From: Syntrophorhabdus sp.
Lineage (GTDB): Bacteria; Desulfobacterota; BSN033; UBA1163
Reading direction: 5' to 3'
Assembly (NCBI GenBank): GCA_020724025.1
Contig: DYHU01000109.1
Span: forward strand, 1-11,196
Length of the DNA: 11,196 nucleotides
Part shown: positions 1 through 6,247 of the stretch, one piece after another
How positions within the stretch are numbered: position 1 is the stretch's first letter
How the letters are laid out: each line of letters begins with the position of its first letter
Program-made: the position numbers and the translations under genes
Notes under the pieces: generated by a model
What the model saw: the letters and a program-made list of their open reading frames with translations, nothing else
Told to the model about the DNA's origin: nothing
The model's database searches: none

Positions 1-68
1 TCTGGGGCGGAGCCTGAGCCGGAGGCCGAAATCCGCAATTAGAATGCGCCAACTTTTTTATGGATGAC
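1..68. repeat. Extragenic repeat, copy A (direct repeat of 3549-3615)
   Basis: The first 48 bases are identical to 3549-3596, and similarity continues to the shared TATGGATGAC ending at 68 and 3615, with a few substitutions and one gap. The copy starts at the window edge, so its left half, including the partner arm of the GC-rich hairpin seen at copy B, may lie outside. It is non-coding. Two direct copies 3.5 kb apart bracket the csp, helicase and selenoprotein genes. Confidence 0.9.
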
Positions 69-101
69 AACCTGTCTTGTTCCACGAAATGGAAATGTGT
101 G

Positions 102-120
102 ATTACAAGACCTGACCCCA
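102..120. repeat. 19-bp motif, copy A (ATTRCAAGACCYGACCCCA)
   Basis: This stretch matches 3319-3337 at 17 of 19 positions in the same orientation; the two differences are transitions. It is intergenic. From memory, similar CAAGACCTGACCCC strings recur between genes in environmental delta-proteobacterial and Nitrospirota genomes, but that could not be checked here. It is probably part of a dispersed element. Confidence 0.6.
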
Positions 121-322
121 TCCTCTTCTCATTCCTGTCATTTTCACCCACTGGTATTCTTTTGAAGAGGCATCAATCTCCTTGAACGGATGATTGCCGA
201 TTGGTGTCTCTATCATCGAGATTGTTTGGGTATTTTTCTGTCAGTGAAAAATGCGTCAGAATACGCAAAAAAGTGGACCTTTAAAAAATCGTGGGAAAAG
301 TCACATTTTTTCCCCATACCCC
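121..322. other. Intergenic stretch with no recognisable gene
   Basis: AT-rich sequence with short direct echoes (GTCAGTGAAAAATGCGTCAG near 241-260) and T-runs, but no reading frame with a ribosome-binding site on either strand. It may hold decayed insertion-element sequence; nothing in it proves this. Confidence 0.4.
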
Positions 323-351
323 TTGCCGTTCGGTGGAGGATGTGCTAAACT
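323..351 (+). promoter_or_regulatory. Putative sigma70 promoter of the cold-shock gene
   Basis: The -35 element TTGCCG (323-328) is separated by 17 bases from TAAACT (346-351), which is preceded by TGC to give an extended -10. Transcription would start near 358, giving a leader of about 100 nt before the csp start codon, typical of cold-shock mRNAs. The call rests on motif match and spacing only. Confidence 0.6.
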
Positions 352-387
352 TTGGCTTAGAAATTGGAAGTTTTTGTTTTCAGGCGA

Positions 388-421
388 CCACAAGGACTTT
401 TGACTTTGTGGGTTTTTTTTT
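388..421 (+). terminator. Intrinsic-terminator-like hairpin inside the csp leader
   Basis: An 8-bp stem, CCACAAGG (388-395) against CTTTGTGG (404-411) with one G-U pair, has an 8-nt loop and is followed after one base by nine T residues (413-421). It lies between the putative csp promoter and the csp Shine-Dalgarno. It would therefore act on csp itself as an attenuator, unless it ends a transcript arriving from outside; no gene is visible upstream within the window. Confidence 0.6.
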
Positions 422-460
422 GGACGAGACTTTTAGAAACTAGAAAAGGAGATGAAAGAA

Positions 461-661
461 ATGGCTCAAGGAACGGTGAAATGGTTTAATGACAGCAAGG
501 GATTCGGCTTTATCGCGGGGGACGACGGGACGGAGGTTTTTGTCCATCACTCGTCCATCAATGCCGGAGGCTTTAAAAGCCTGTCGGAAGGAGACAAGGT
601 CAGCTTCGATACGGAAAAGGGACCGAAAGGTCTGAAGGCGGTTAACGTCCAGAAACTTTAG
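461..661 (+). CDS. Cold-shock protein (CspA family, single CSD)
   Basis: A 66-aa single cold-shock domain, full length for the family, that binds single-stranded RNA and DNA and melts RNA secondary structure in the cytoplasm. RNP1 is KGFGFI (residues 13-18) and RNP2 is VFVHH (26-30); the N-terminal GTVKWFN typical of CspA proteins is intact, and the end, [10 protein letters not shown], is normal. The start at 461 is chosen because AAGGAG (446-451) sits 9 nt upstream; an in-frame ATG at 452 directly abuts that ribosome-binding site and is unlikely. The DEAD-box helicase gene follows 221 bp downstream on the same strand, a functionally coherent pair. The leader carries a terminator-like hairpin, so expression may depend on antitermination. 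Which csp paralogue it is cannot be told. Confidence 0.96.
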   Translation: MAQGTVKWFNDSKGFGFIAGDDGTEVFVHHSSINAGGFKSLSEGDKVSFDTEKGPKGLKAVNVQKL

Positions 662-662
662 A

Positions 663-681
663 AGGAGCTGTCCAGGCTCCT
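663..681 (+). terminator. Small hairpin right after csp
   Basis: AGGAGC (663-668) pairs with GCTCCT (676-681) across a 7-nt loop, two bases after the csp stop codon. No T-run follows, so it is a weak terminator or an mRNA 3'-end stabiliser at best. Confidence 0.3.
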
Positions 682-882
682 CCCCGGTGGTTGCCTCTTC
701 ATCTGCCATCCTTCTACTAACCATAGGCTTTCAGTCAATCATCCTGATCGTCTATATCGGGGCGGTTCGAGCGAGATCTCGCAAGGCTGGCCCCCACTTA
801 CATCCCGTTTTGCAATAGGGTTGCTGCACATTGAAGCACCCGCCGCAATATCGGGCGCACCTATATGGAAAGAAAGGAACAC

Positions 883-2217
883 ATGAGTTTTGATTCATTT
901 GATCTTCACCCCCAGATTGCGGCCGGCGTGCAGGCGCTCGGCTATTCCACACCCACTCCAATTCAGCGCCGGGCCATCCCGCCGGTCCTCCAAGGACAGG
1001 ACGTGTTAGGTCTGGCTCAGACCGGGACAGGCAAGACCGCTGTTTTCGTGCTGCCGATCCTGCACCGTCTGCTCAAAAAACCCCGGGGCTGCATTCAGGC
1101 CCTCGTCATCGCGCCGACGCGCGAGTTGAGCGACCAGATCAACACTACCTTCGAAACGCTGGGGCGCCAGACGCACCTGCGTAGCTTTCCGATCTACGGG
1201 GGTGTCCCCATCGCCCCGCAGATCCGCAAGCTCCGATCCGGAGTCGAAATCGTCGTCGCCTGTCCGGGTCGGCTGCTCGACCACATCCGCCAGGGCACGA
1301 TCCGGCTTTCAAACCTGGAGGTGCTTGTGCTCGATGAGGCGGACCGGATGTTGGACATGGGGTTTCTTCCCGATATACGGGAGATCCTCAAGCACATGCC
1401 GACCGTGCGCCAGAGGCTGATGTTTGCGGCAACCATGCCGGACGACATCCGGCGCTTGGCCAAGGACGTCCTTCGCGCCCCTGTCACGGTGCAGGTTAAT
1501 TCCCCCGCGCCAGCAGCAACAGTTGCGCACGCGCTCTACCCGGTCGCCTCTCACCTCAAGACCGCACTTCTCCTTCAACTGTTGCGCCATACCGAAACGG
1601 CCTCCGTCCTTATCTTCACGCGGACCAAACACCGAGCTCAACGTTTGGGAGATCAGATCGAAAGGGCTGGCTACTCGACCGCATCGCTTCAGGGAAACCT
1701 GTCTCAGAACCAGCGCCAGGCGGCCATCCGCGGTTTCCGTGACGGCTCGTATCGGGTCCTCGTTGCAACCGACATCGCCGCCCGGGGGATCGATGTCTCA
1801 CGGATCTCGCATGTCATCAATTATGACATGCCTGACACAACGGACGCCTACACCCATCGGATCGGACGCACCGGCCGGGCCGAGAAGACAGGCGATGCAT
1901 TCTCGTTGGTCACCCACGAGGACGAGGCCTTGGTCCGTAGCATCGAGAATGTCCTTGGCACCAGGCTGGAGCGTCGAAGGCTGAACGGTTTCGATTATCA
2001 GAGGCCCGCGCCCCCGGAGAGAGGCAATAGTCGTCCAGGGCAGAGTCAAGAGGCTCGTGGCCGACCCGAGCGAGAAAGAACTTTTAATGACCGTACCTTC
2101 ACGGCTGGCTCGAAGAAAGGACGCCTATTCGAAGGCGTACTTCAGGCGGCTGATCCTCAGCCATTCTTCGGCTGCAGGAACCGCAGGGGTCGGTTGCCGC
2201 AACACCGGTTTCGCTGA
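883..2217 (+). CDS. DEAD-box ATP-dependent RNA helicase (RhlE/DeaD-like)
   Basis: A 444-aa cytoplasmic ATP-dependent RNA helicase with all core motifs in order: Q motif (GYSTPTPIQ, 20-28), motif I AQTGTGKT (45-52), PTREL, ACPGRLLDH (a CPGR form of motif Ib), DEAD (151-154), motif III as FAATMP (AAT at 182-184 instead of SAT), LIFTRTKH, VATDIAARGID, and HRIGRTGR (325-332). The tail after about residue 365 is arginine- and proline-rich, as in RhlE proteins, but its last 40 residues match nothing I recognise. The start at 883 gives the family-typical MSFDSFDL and has AAAGGA just upstream (spacing about 4). An in-frame ATG at 865 lacks a ribosome-binding site. The gene is visibly richer in GC than the sequence after it, which could mean transfer. 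With csp upstream it suggests a cold-response or RNA-remodelling pair. The substrate RNA is unknown. Confidence 0.95.
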   Translation: MSFDSFDLHPQIAAGVQALGYSTPTPIQRRAIPPVLQGQDVLGLAQTGTGKTAVFVLPILHRLLKKPRGCIQALVIAPTRELSDQINTTFETLGRQTHLRSFPIYGGVPIAPQIRKLRSGVEIVVACPGRLLDHIRQGTIRLSNLEVLVLDEADRMLDMGFLPDIREILKHMPTVRQRLMFAATMPDDIRRLAKDVLRAPVTVQVNSPAPAATVAHALYPVASHLKTALLLQLLRHTETASVLIFTRTKHRAQRLGDQIERAGYSTASLQGNLSQNQRQAAIRGFRDGSYRVLVATDIAARGIDVSRISHVINYDMPDTTDAYTHRIGRTGRAEKTGDAFSLVTHEDEALVRSIENVLGTRLERRRLNGFDYQRPAPPERGNSRPGQSQEARGRPERERTFNDRTFTAGSKKGRLFEGVLQAADPQPFFGCRNRRGRLPQHRFR

Positions 2218-2599
2218 ATCGCATGAATTCTCTGGGGAGAGTTGAGGCTCAGGAATAAAAAAGAAGTTCCAAAAAAGAGAACTCAGGAAAAATATTTCAA
2301 GAAACAAACCAAGATATTCAGATTTAGCAGTTACGCAACAAAAGAACTGCAATTGGGATCATTTTGCCATTCCCCATCCACAAAGAAAGGAAATTCACAT
2401 TGACGCGGATTCAGAACGAGGAGTATCCTCCAGATCCCTTTGGCGTCGATTTTCAGAGGATGCGAAGACGGATTCCGTATTGATTAAAATCTCCAGCCAT
2501 GTATGCACTTTGGGCTTCAATCTTTAAGTAATTCTCTATGCCCTTGGCGCTTTGCTTCAGGGCAGGGCCAACTTTTTTAGGGATAACCTAAATTTTCTT
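2218..2599. other. Intergenic region between convergent helicase and FrnE-like genes
   Basis: AT-rich sequence with no supported gene. On the minus strand, 2587-2453 stays open for 44 codons in the same frame as the FrnE-like gene, but after two stop codons and with no start codon or ribosome-binding site at its head. It may be a gene remnant. No convincing T-tailed terminator was found for either convergent gene. Confidence 0.5.
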
Positions 2600-3223
2600 T
2601 CAATGATTACGTTTCTTAGCGCCGAAGTTTATTAGGAATTGTTCCAGATCTTCGTAAGGTTGGAATCCAACAGCCGCATGGTGATCGACCCAAAAGGTTG
2701 GGACTCCTGTGATTCCAAGGGCGCGTGAACGAGACCAGTCGGAATCCACTGCCTCCTTAAAGGTTCTCAATCCAAGAACAGATCTTGCCTCCTTGTCTGA
2801 AAGGCCTATTGATTTCGCCAGATCGACTATTTCATTTACGTTGCCGATATTCTTACCATCGACAAAATAGGCTCGAAAGACAGCTTCGTGAAATTCGTCT
2901 CCCTTTCCCTTCGATTCTGCCCATTTTGCCAATTCCTGAGCAAGACGGCTATTGTAAGTCTTTCTGCGTTCACCAAGGGGCAAGCCTAATTCATCCGCCA
3001 CTTGCTTCAACCGAACCATGATCTTCTTAATATCTATGGGTTGTCCAGCGAAGAGTTCTTCAAGGGTAAGTCCCTCTTCCGGCGTCTCGGGATGAAGAGG
3101 AAAAGCCGTCCAACGAACTTCAATTTCGTAATTCTTTCGCAATTGCTCAATACGCACGGTACTGAAATAGCACCAAGGTCAAACATAATCGGAGAATATC
3201 TCGAAGATCACTGGCTTATTCAT
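2600..3223 (-). CDS. Probable selenoprotein: FrnE-like DsbA-family thiol/selenol oxidoreductase (UPWC)
   Basis: Read with one TGA decoded as selenocysteine, this is a 207-aa DsbA/FrnE-type oxidoreductase (thioredoxin fold with helical insertion), near the usual length. ATG at 3223 has AGGGAG 6 nt upstream. The N-terminus MNKPVIFEIFSDYV is the normal first beta strand of the family; codon 15 (3181-3179) is TGA, followed by PWCYF, so the family CPWC active site becomes U15-P-W-C18. The rest is uninterrupted, with the cis-proline motif GVPTF near P175. A SECIS-like hairpin starts 12 nt after the TGA. No signal peptide is seen, which fits cytoplasmic FrnE proteins rather than periplasmic DsbA. 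Conventional gene calling would start at GTG 3157 and lose the catalytic motif. The alternative is a Cys-to-stop mutation in a young pseudogene, but the exact position, the hairpin and the intact remainder favour recoding. The substrate is unknown. Confidence 0.85.
3146..3166 (-). promoter_or_regulatory. Putative bacterial SECIS element
   Basis: In the mRNA, UUCAGUAC (3166-3159) pairs with GUAUUGAG (3153-3146), giving 8 bp with two G-U pairs and an apical loop CGUGC. The loop begins 21 nt after the TGA and has G at its second position. These values fit the published bacterial SECIS pattern (a short stem inside the coding region, loop about 16-37 nt after UGA, G in the first two loop positions). 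A competing 6-bp hairpin (GGUGCU with AGUACC) overlaps its 5' side. Folding was done by eye. Confidence 0.6.
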
Positions 3224-3296
3224 ATTTTTCTCCCTTTCGGTCTCACTCGACAGAGCCAACTATTTTTTTATGACACCAAATGTTATGATGTCCACT

Positions 3297-3325
3297 ATTA
3301 TTTTTCTGGGAATGCTTAATTGCAA
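3297..3325 (-). promoter_or_regulatory. Candidate promoter for the FrnE-like selenoprotein gene
   Basis: TTGCAA (3325-3320) and AATAAT (3302-3297) are 17 bases apart, which would place the start about 66 nt before the ATG at 3223. The -35 overlaps the 19-bp repeat motif, so the repeat may supply the promoter. The region is AT-rich, and chance matches are likely. Confidence 0.35.
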
Positions 3326-3337
3326 GACCCGACCCCA
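3319..3337. repeat. 19-bp motif, copy B
   Basis: Direct copy of 102-120 with 17 of 19 matches (ATTGCAAGACCCGACCCCA). It lies about 100 bp upstream of the FrnE-like gene. Confidence 0.6.
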
Positions 3338-3419
3338 ATTTCATTTACTCCTCTTAACCATAAATCTCCCTTCTTATCCCCCAATCTCCTGGTATGAATC
3401 ATCGCTGCGCCCCAGAGAC

Positions 3420-3454
3420 GTAAAACTTGACTGAAAAATTCAGTCAAGCGTTAC
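3420..3454. repeat. Long perfect palindrome CTTGACTGAA-AAA-TTCAGTCAAG
   Basis: The 10-bp perfect arms 3426-3435 and 3439-3448 are separated by AAA. Beyond a 2x2 mismatch the pairing resumes for 4 bp (GTAA 3420-3423 with TTAC 3451-3454). On the minus strand the stem is followed by TTTT, so it could end transcription coming from the MFS gene. As DNA it could also be a dimeric-protein operator upstream of the FrnE-like gene. Confidence 0.6.
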
Positions 3455-3510
3455 AGTCTTGCTTTGGGCTATTCATCCTTTTTATTATCAATTCTGCACT
3501 CCGAATTCTC

Positions 3511-3559
3511 TCCGCCCCAGAGGGCTCTCCCTCCGGGGCAGAAGCCCCTCTGGGGCGGA
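3511..3559. repeat. GC-rich hairpin joined to repeat copy B
   Basis: TCCGCCCCAGAGGGCT (3511-3526) pairs with 3543-3559 over about 16 bp with a single bulged C. Its right arm forms the first bases of repeat copy B, so hairpin and repeat appear to be one element. Non-coding. Confidence 0.7.
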
Positions 3560-3615
3560 GCCTGAGCCGGAGGCCGAAATCCGCAATTAGAATGCGTCTA
3601 CTTTCTATGGATGAC
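3549..3615. repeat. Extragenic repeat, copy B (direct repeat of 1-68)
   Basis: Forty-eight bases are identical to the window start, followed by a diverged tail ending in TATGGATGAC. The element lies between the 3' end of the MFS gene and the 5' region of the FrnE-like gene. The stretch 3338-3690 otherwise holds no gene; a plus-strand open frame that crosses it is made of repeat sequence. Confidence 0.9.
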
Positions 3616-3690
3616 CTAAATCCCGTTAAAGATTCTTATAATATTATGGACGTCCCCCCTGGTCTTCCGAACGGGGCGGAGGTTTCGAGT

Positions 3691-4914
3691 CTATGCCTTT
3701 TTTTCTTTTTGGTCGTTTCCCATTAAGACGATGGCTAAGAGGGCGGCGATCAAAGCCATCAATGCGCCGAAGGAGAAGGCCCACTGGACCCCGATGGCTT
3801 TCCAGATGAGTCCCATCAGGAAGCTTGCCGGAAGAGCGGCGATCCCGATGCAGAAGTGGTAGGCTCCGTAGGCTGTTCCACGCTTTGATTCCTCCACCAG
3901 GTCAGAGACCCAGGCCTTTTCCGTTCCCTCGGAGAGACCATAGAAAAACCCATAGAGGATAAAGAGAAGCCAGACCTGATAGGCCTTTGATGAAAAGGCA
4001 AATCCTAAATAGACCAGGCCATAGATGATCCAGGCAAGGATCATCACCTTTCTTCGACCGATTCTGTCGGAAAGGGCCCCTCCCGGAACCGAGAAGGCCG
4101 TTTTTGAAAGGTGAAAGACAAACCAGAGGATGGGAATGGAGACGACATTGAGCCCGAGGTCCTGTGCGCGAAGAAGGAGGAAGGCATCGCTCGAATTGCC
4201 CAGGGTGAAGAGGGTGATGATGAGGAGAAAATATTTGAACTTCCTGTCCCATCCCCTCCAGTGAAGTTTTGGGGGAGAGGAGATCGAGTTCTGTTTTTTA
4301 TTAACCCCGTTGGAATTTTTAATGGGGTAAACATCCGTTACCCCTCGCCAGAGGATCCACAGACAGAACAGGGAGGGAATAAAAGCGAGGAGGAAGATGA
4401 TTCTGAGATCCTTTGTGAAGACCGCCATCAGAAGGGAGGCGATGAGAGGGCCTGTCATGGCGCCGGCATGGTCCATGGCCCTCTGAAAACCGAATGCCTT
4501 TCCCCGCTCCTCTTCACCGCAGGACTGGGAGAGCAGTGCATCTCTCGGCGAAGACCTCATCCCTTTGCCGATGCGATCGAAGAATCGGAGGAAGAGGACA
4601 TGGTATGCTGAGGTGGCCAGCCCGATGAAGGGCCGGGTAATGGAGGCAAGGGCATATCCGAAAAGGATGAGCCCTTTTCTCTTCCTGAAGCGGTCTGAGA
4701 CCCAGCCGGAAAAGAGTTTTAAGAAGCTGGAGACACTCTCCGCAATCCCCTCAATGAGACCGATGAAGACTACTCCCGCTCCAAGCACGGTATTTAAAAA
4801 GAGCGGGAGAAGGGGATAGATCATTTCGCTGGCAATGTCATTAAAGAGGCTGACCCAGCCAAGGCTTCTCACGTTCTTTGAAAAACCCAAGAAAGGTTTC
4901 TTTTCTGCTGTCAT
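3691..4914 (-). CDS. MFS transporter
   Basis: A 407-aa inner-membrane protein of the major facilitator superfamily with about 12 hydrophobic helices in two halves, joined by a basic cytoplasmic loop (about residues 195-232). The loop 2-3 signature occurs twice, as SDRFRKRKG (near residue 72) and SDRIGRRK in the second half, as expected for an MFS duplication. The N-terminal NDIASEMIYPLLPLFL and a conserved DRIGKGMRSSPRDALL (near residue 113) mark a bacterial MFS subgroup usually annotated only as drug or unknown efflux. The ATG at 4914 has GGAG only 2 nt upstream and GGGAG 11 nt upstream, so the ribosome-binding site is not ideal, but no better start exists. It lies 164 bp after the AIR-synthase-like gene and may be co-transcribed. 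The substrate cannot be inferred. Confidence 0.93.
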   Translation of the reverse strand: MTAEKKPFLGFSKNVRSLGWVSLFNDIASEMIYPLLPLFLNTVLGAGVVFIGLIEGIAESVSSFLKLFSGWVSDRFRKRKGLILFGYALASITRPFIGLATSAYHVLFLRFFDRIGKGMRSSPRDALLSQSCGEEERGKAFGFQRAMDHAGAMTGPLIASLLMAVFTKDLRIIFLLAFIPSLFCLWILWRGVTDVYPIKNSNGVNKKQNSISSPPKLHWRGWDRKFKYFLLIITLFTLGNSSDAFLLLRAQDLGLNVVSIPILWFVFHLSKTAFSVPGGALSDRIGRRKVMILAWIIYGLVYLGFAFSSKAYQVWLLFILYGFFYGLSEGTEKAWVSDLVEESKRGTAYGAYHFCIGIAALPASFLMGLIWKAIGVQWAFSFGALMALIAALLAIVLMGNDQKEKKA

Positions 4915-4963
4915 TGCTCCGATTTCTCCCGTCCTATGCCAAAGTTAAGCACGTTGCTCTTAC

Positions 4964-5072
4964 TGGAATATTGGAATGTTGGAAGAATGGAATATTGTCA
5001 TCAAGAAAATAAACCTTTAATTCGTAACCAAGTTTTTCCCATCATTCCATCATTCCACTATTCCATTATTCC
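4964..5072. repeat. Inverted repeat of 8-bp units (TGGAATNN), copy 1
   Basis: Four tandem units TGGAATAT, TGGAATGT, TGGAAGAA, TGGAATAT (4964-4995) are followed 41-44 nt later by the complementary array with CC at 5039, 5047, 5055, 5063 and 5071, a strict 8-bp period. The arms can form an imperfect stem of over 30 bp. A second copy of the same architecture lies at 8479-8556. Confidence 0.85.
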
Positions 5073-5078
5073 GAGAAG

Positions 5079-6110
5079 TTAGAAAATTTTCAGAATCTCA
5101 TCTTGAGAAAGGGATTTCAGTTCTTTTCGCCTCTTTCCCTCCACTGCCAGGACCCTTGCCGGTCCTTTCTTCACCCTGCCGATAGCGTGGAGAGGGATGG
5201 AGGCTGATCCAAAAGCCTTTTGGAGGGCCGAGAGATGACGAGGAGAGACGGTTAAGAGCAGTGCACCTGATGCGATGACACCCAGAGGGTTTAATCCAAA
5301 TTCATGGCATAGAATTTTCGACTCTTCATAGATGAAGACTTTCTCCAAATCGACTTCAAACTCCTTCTTAGAGGCCATTGCCATCTCGATGATCCCATTG
5401 ATCAGGCCTCCCTCAGTCGGATCGTGCATCGAGTGGATTGTGGCATGACGACAGGCGATCTGAGCGGCCTGGAGCACATCGATCCCCGGATTGAAGATGA
5501 AAGATTTTGCCCTTTTTATTAAGGAAGGGGAGAGACCTTTTGAGAGGAGTTTGGCTTCCGTCTCCCTGGCGATGATTGAGGTCCCTTCAATGCAGACCCC
5601 TTTGATCAGAAGGAGCAGGTCTCCCGCTCTCGCTCCGCTCGTTTTAACCAGATTCTCCTTCCTCACCTCGCCGATCATATGGCCGGAGAGGATGATTCTG
5701 TCCAATCCTGGTGTGATTTCCGTGTGGCCTCCGATGAAAGAAACCTTAAAGCGACGGCAGGCACCGTGGATCTGGCGAAAGACCTTATGGATGGATTTCT
5801 GATCCAATTCTTCATCGGGAAAGAGGAGGGTGGCCAGGAAATATTTTGGGATCGCTCCTCTTGTTGCGATGTCATTGATATTGACCATGACTCCATAATA
5901 TCCGATCTCCTCCGTTGTGAAGGTGATGGGATCTGAGGTCACCACCCAGTAATAATTCAACTCTTTTCCAGGATCGATGACTGCGGCATCTTCACCGATT
6001 TCTGGTCCGATGATGACGCTTGGATCGAGGATGGCGTATTTCGCCAGAACCTTATTCAGGAGACCGATGGGAAGTTTGCCGGATTTCATGGATGGATCCG
6101 TTCGTTTCAA
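5079..6110 (-). CDS. HypE-like AIR-synthase-family protein (PurM-like fold)
   Basis: About 343 aa, with the two-domain PurM/HypE/SelD ATP-binding fold. Visible are the N-terminal glycine/acidic motif IGPEIGEDAAVID, the central SDPITFTTEEIGYYGVMVN-NDIATRGA segment, IGGHTEIT, and the C-domain HDPTEGGLINGIIEMA. Members activate carboxyl or amide oxygens with ATP. True HypE ends in a PRIC-type tail whose cysteine carries the carbamoyl-derived cyanide; this protein ends SQDEILKIF with no cysteine. It also lacks a recognisable SelD-type Cys/Sec loop. So neither hydrogenase maturation nor selenophosphate synthesis can be assigned, despite the nearby selenoprotein. Start choice: the TTG at 6110 has GAGGTG 6 nt upstream. 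A GTG at 6119 overlaps that site, and ATG 6089 (MKSGKLP) has only a weak one, so the N-terminus is uncertain by about 10 residues. It has its own putative promoter. Confidence 0.88.
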   Translation of the reverse strand: MKRTDPSMKSGKLPIGLLNKVLAKYAILDPSVIIGPEIGEDAAVIDPGKELNYYWVVTSDPITFTTEEIGYYGVMVNINDIATRGAIPKYFLATLLFPDEELDQKSIHKVFRQIHGACRRFKVSFIGGHTEITPGLDRIILSGHMIGEVRKENLVKTSGARAGDLLLLIKGVCIEGTSIIARETEAKLLSKGLSPSLIKRAKSFIFNPGIDVLQAAQIACRHATIHSMHDPTEGGLINGIIEMAMASKKEFEVDLEKVFIYEESKILCHEFGLNPLGVIASGALLLTVSPRHLSALQKAFGSASIPLHAIGRVKKGPARVLAVEGKRRKELKSLSQDEILKIF

Positions 6111-6130
6111 ACCGTTCACCTCAGGAGAAA

Positions 6131-6159
6131 ATTAAAACAGATTTTAGTGTGAGGGGCAA
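6131..6159 (-). promoter_or_regulatory. Putative promoter of the AIR-synthase-like gene
   Basis: TTGCCC (6159-6154), a 17-nt spacer and TTTAAT (6136-6131) lie just ahead of the Shine-Dalgarno GAGGTG (6122-6117). Transcription would start close to 6124, giving a very short leader. It comes after the terminator-like hairpin of the upstream operon, supporting a separate unit. Confidence 0.45.
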
Positions 6160-6208
6160 GCCCTATTTAAATTAAGAGGATCGGATTGAAAGGAATCGGT
6201 TGAAGAGA

Positions 6209-6245
6209 GATGAAGCCCTGGGAGAGGATGTCCCAGGGCTTCATC
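6209..6245 (-). terminator. Terminator-like hairpin at the end of the phosphotransferase operon
   Basis: A perfect 15-bp stem, GATGAAGCCCTGGGA (6209-6223) with 6231-6245 around a 7-nt loop, begins two bases after the TAA of the membrane-protein gene. The downstream bases on the minus strand are TCTCTTCAAC, so the T tract is poor. It should still stabilise or end the operon mRNA. Confidence 0.65.
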
Positions 6246-6247
6246 AT

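Noticed and set aside
121..300. Possible decayed insertion-sequence end in the AT-rich region before csp
   Set aside because: Some strings seem familiar from insertion-element flanks, but no inverted ends, transposase fragment or target duplication can be shown.
2057..2245. Alternative-frame ORF at the 3' end of the helicase, suggesting a frameshift
   Set aside because: The helicase frame continues with arginine/proline-rich sequence typical of RhlE tails to a normal stop; the other frame matches no helicase tail that I recognise.
2453..2587. Minus-strand 44-codon open stretch in frame with, and downstream of, the FrnE-like gene
   Set aside because: It lies behind TGA and TAG, has no start codon or ribosome-binding site at its head, and no family I recognise. 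A second recoding event is not supported because no hairpin follows the TGA at 2602-2600. At most a gene remnant.
3427..3726. Plus-strand 99-codon frame between the FrnE-like and MFS genes
   Set aside because: It translates the palindrome, the GC-rich hairpin and the extragenic repeat and runs into the end of the MFS gene; no ribosome-binding site and no protein-like conservation signal.
5079..6110. Selenophosphate synthetase (SelD) for the nearby selenoprotein
   Set aside because: The fold family is shared, but no SelD-type Cys/Sec-containing glycine loop is visible and HypE-like segments fit better.
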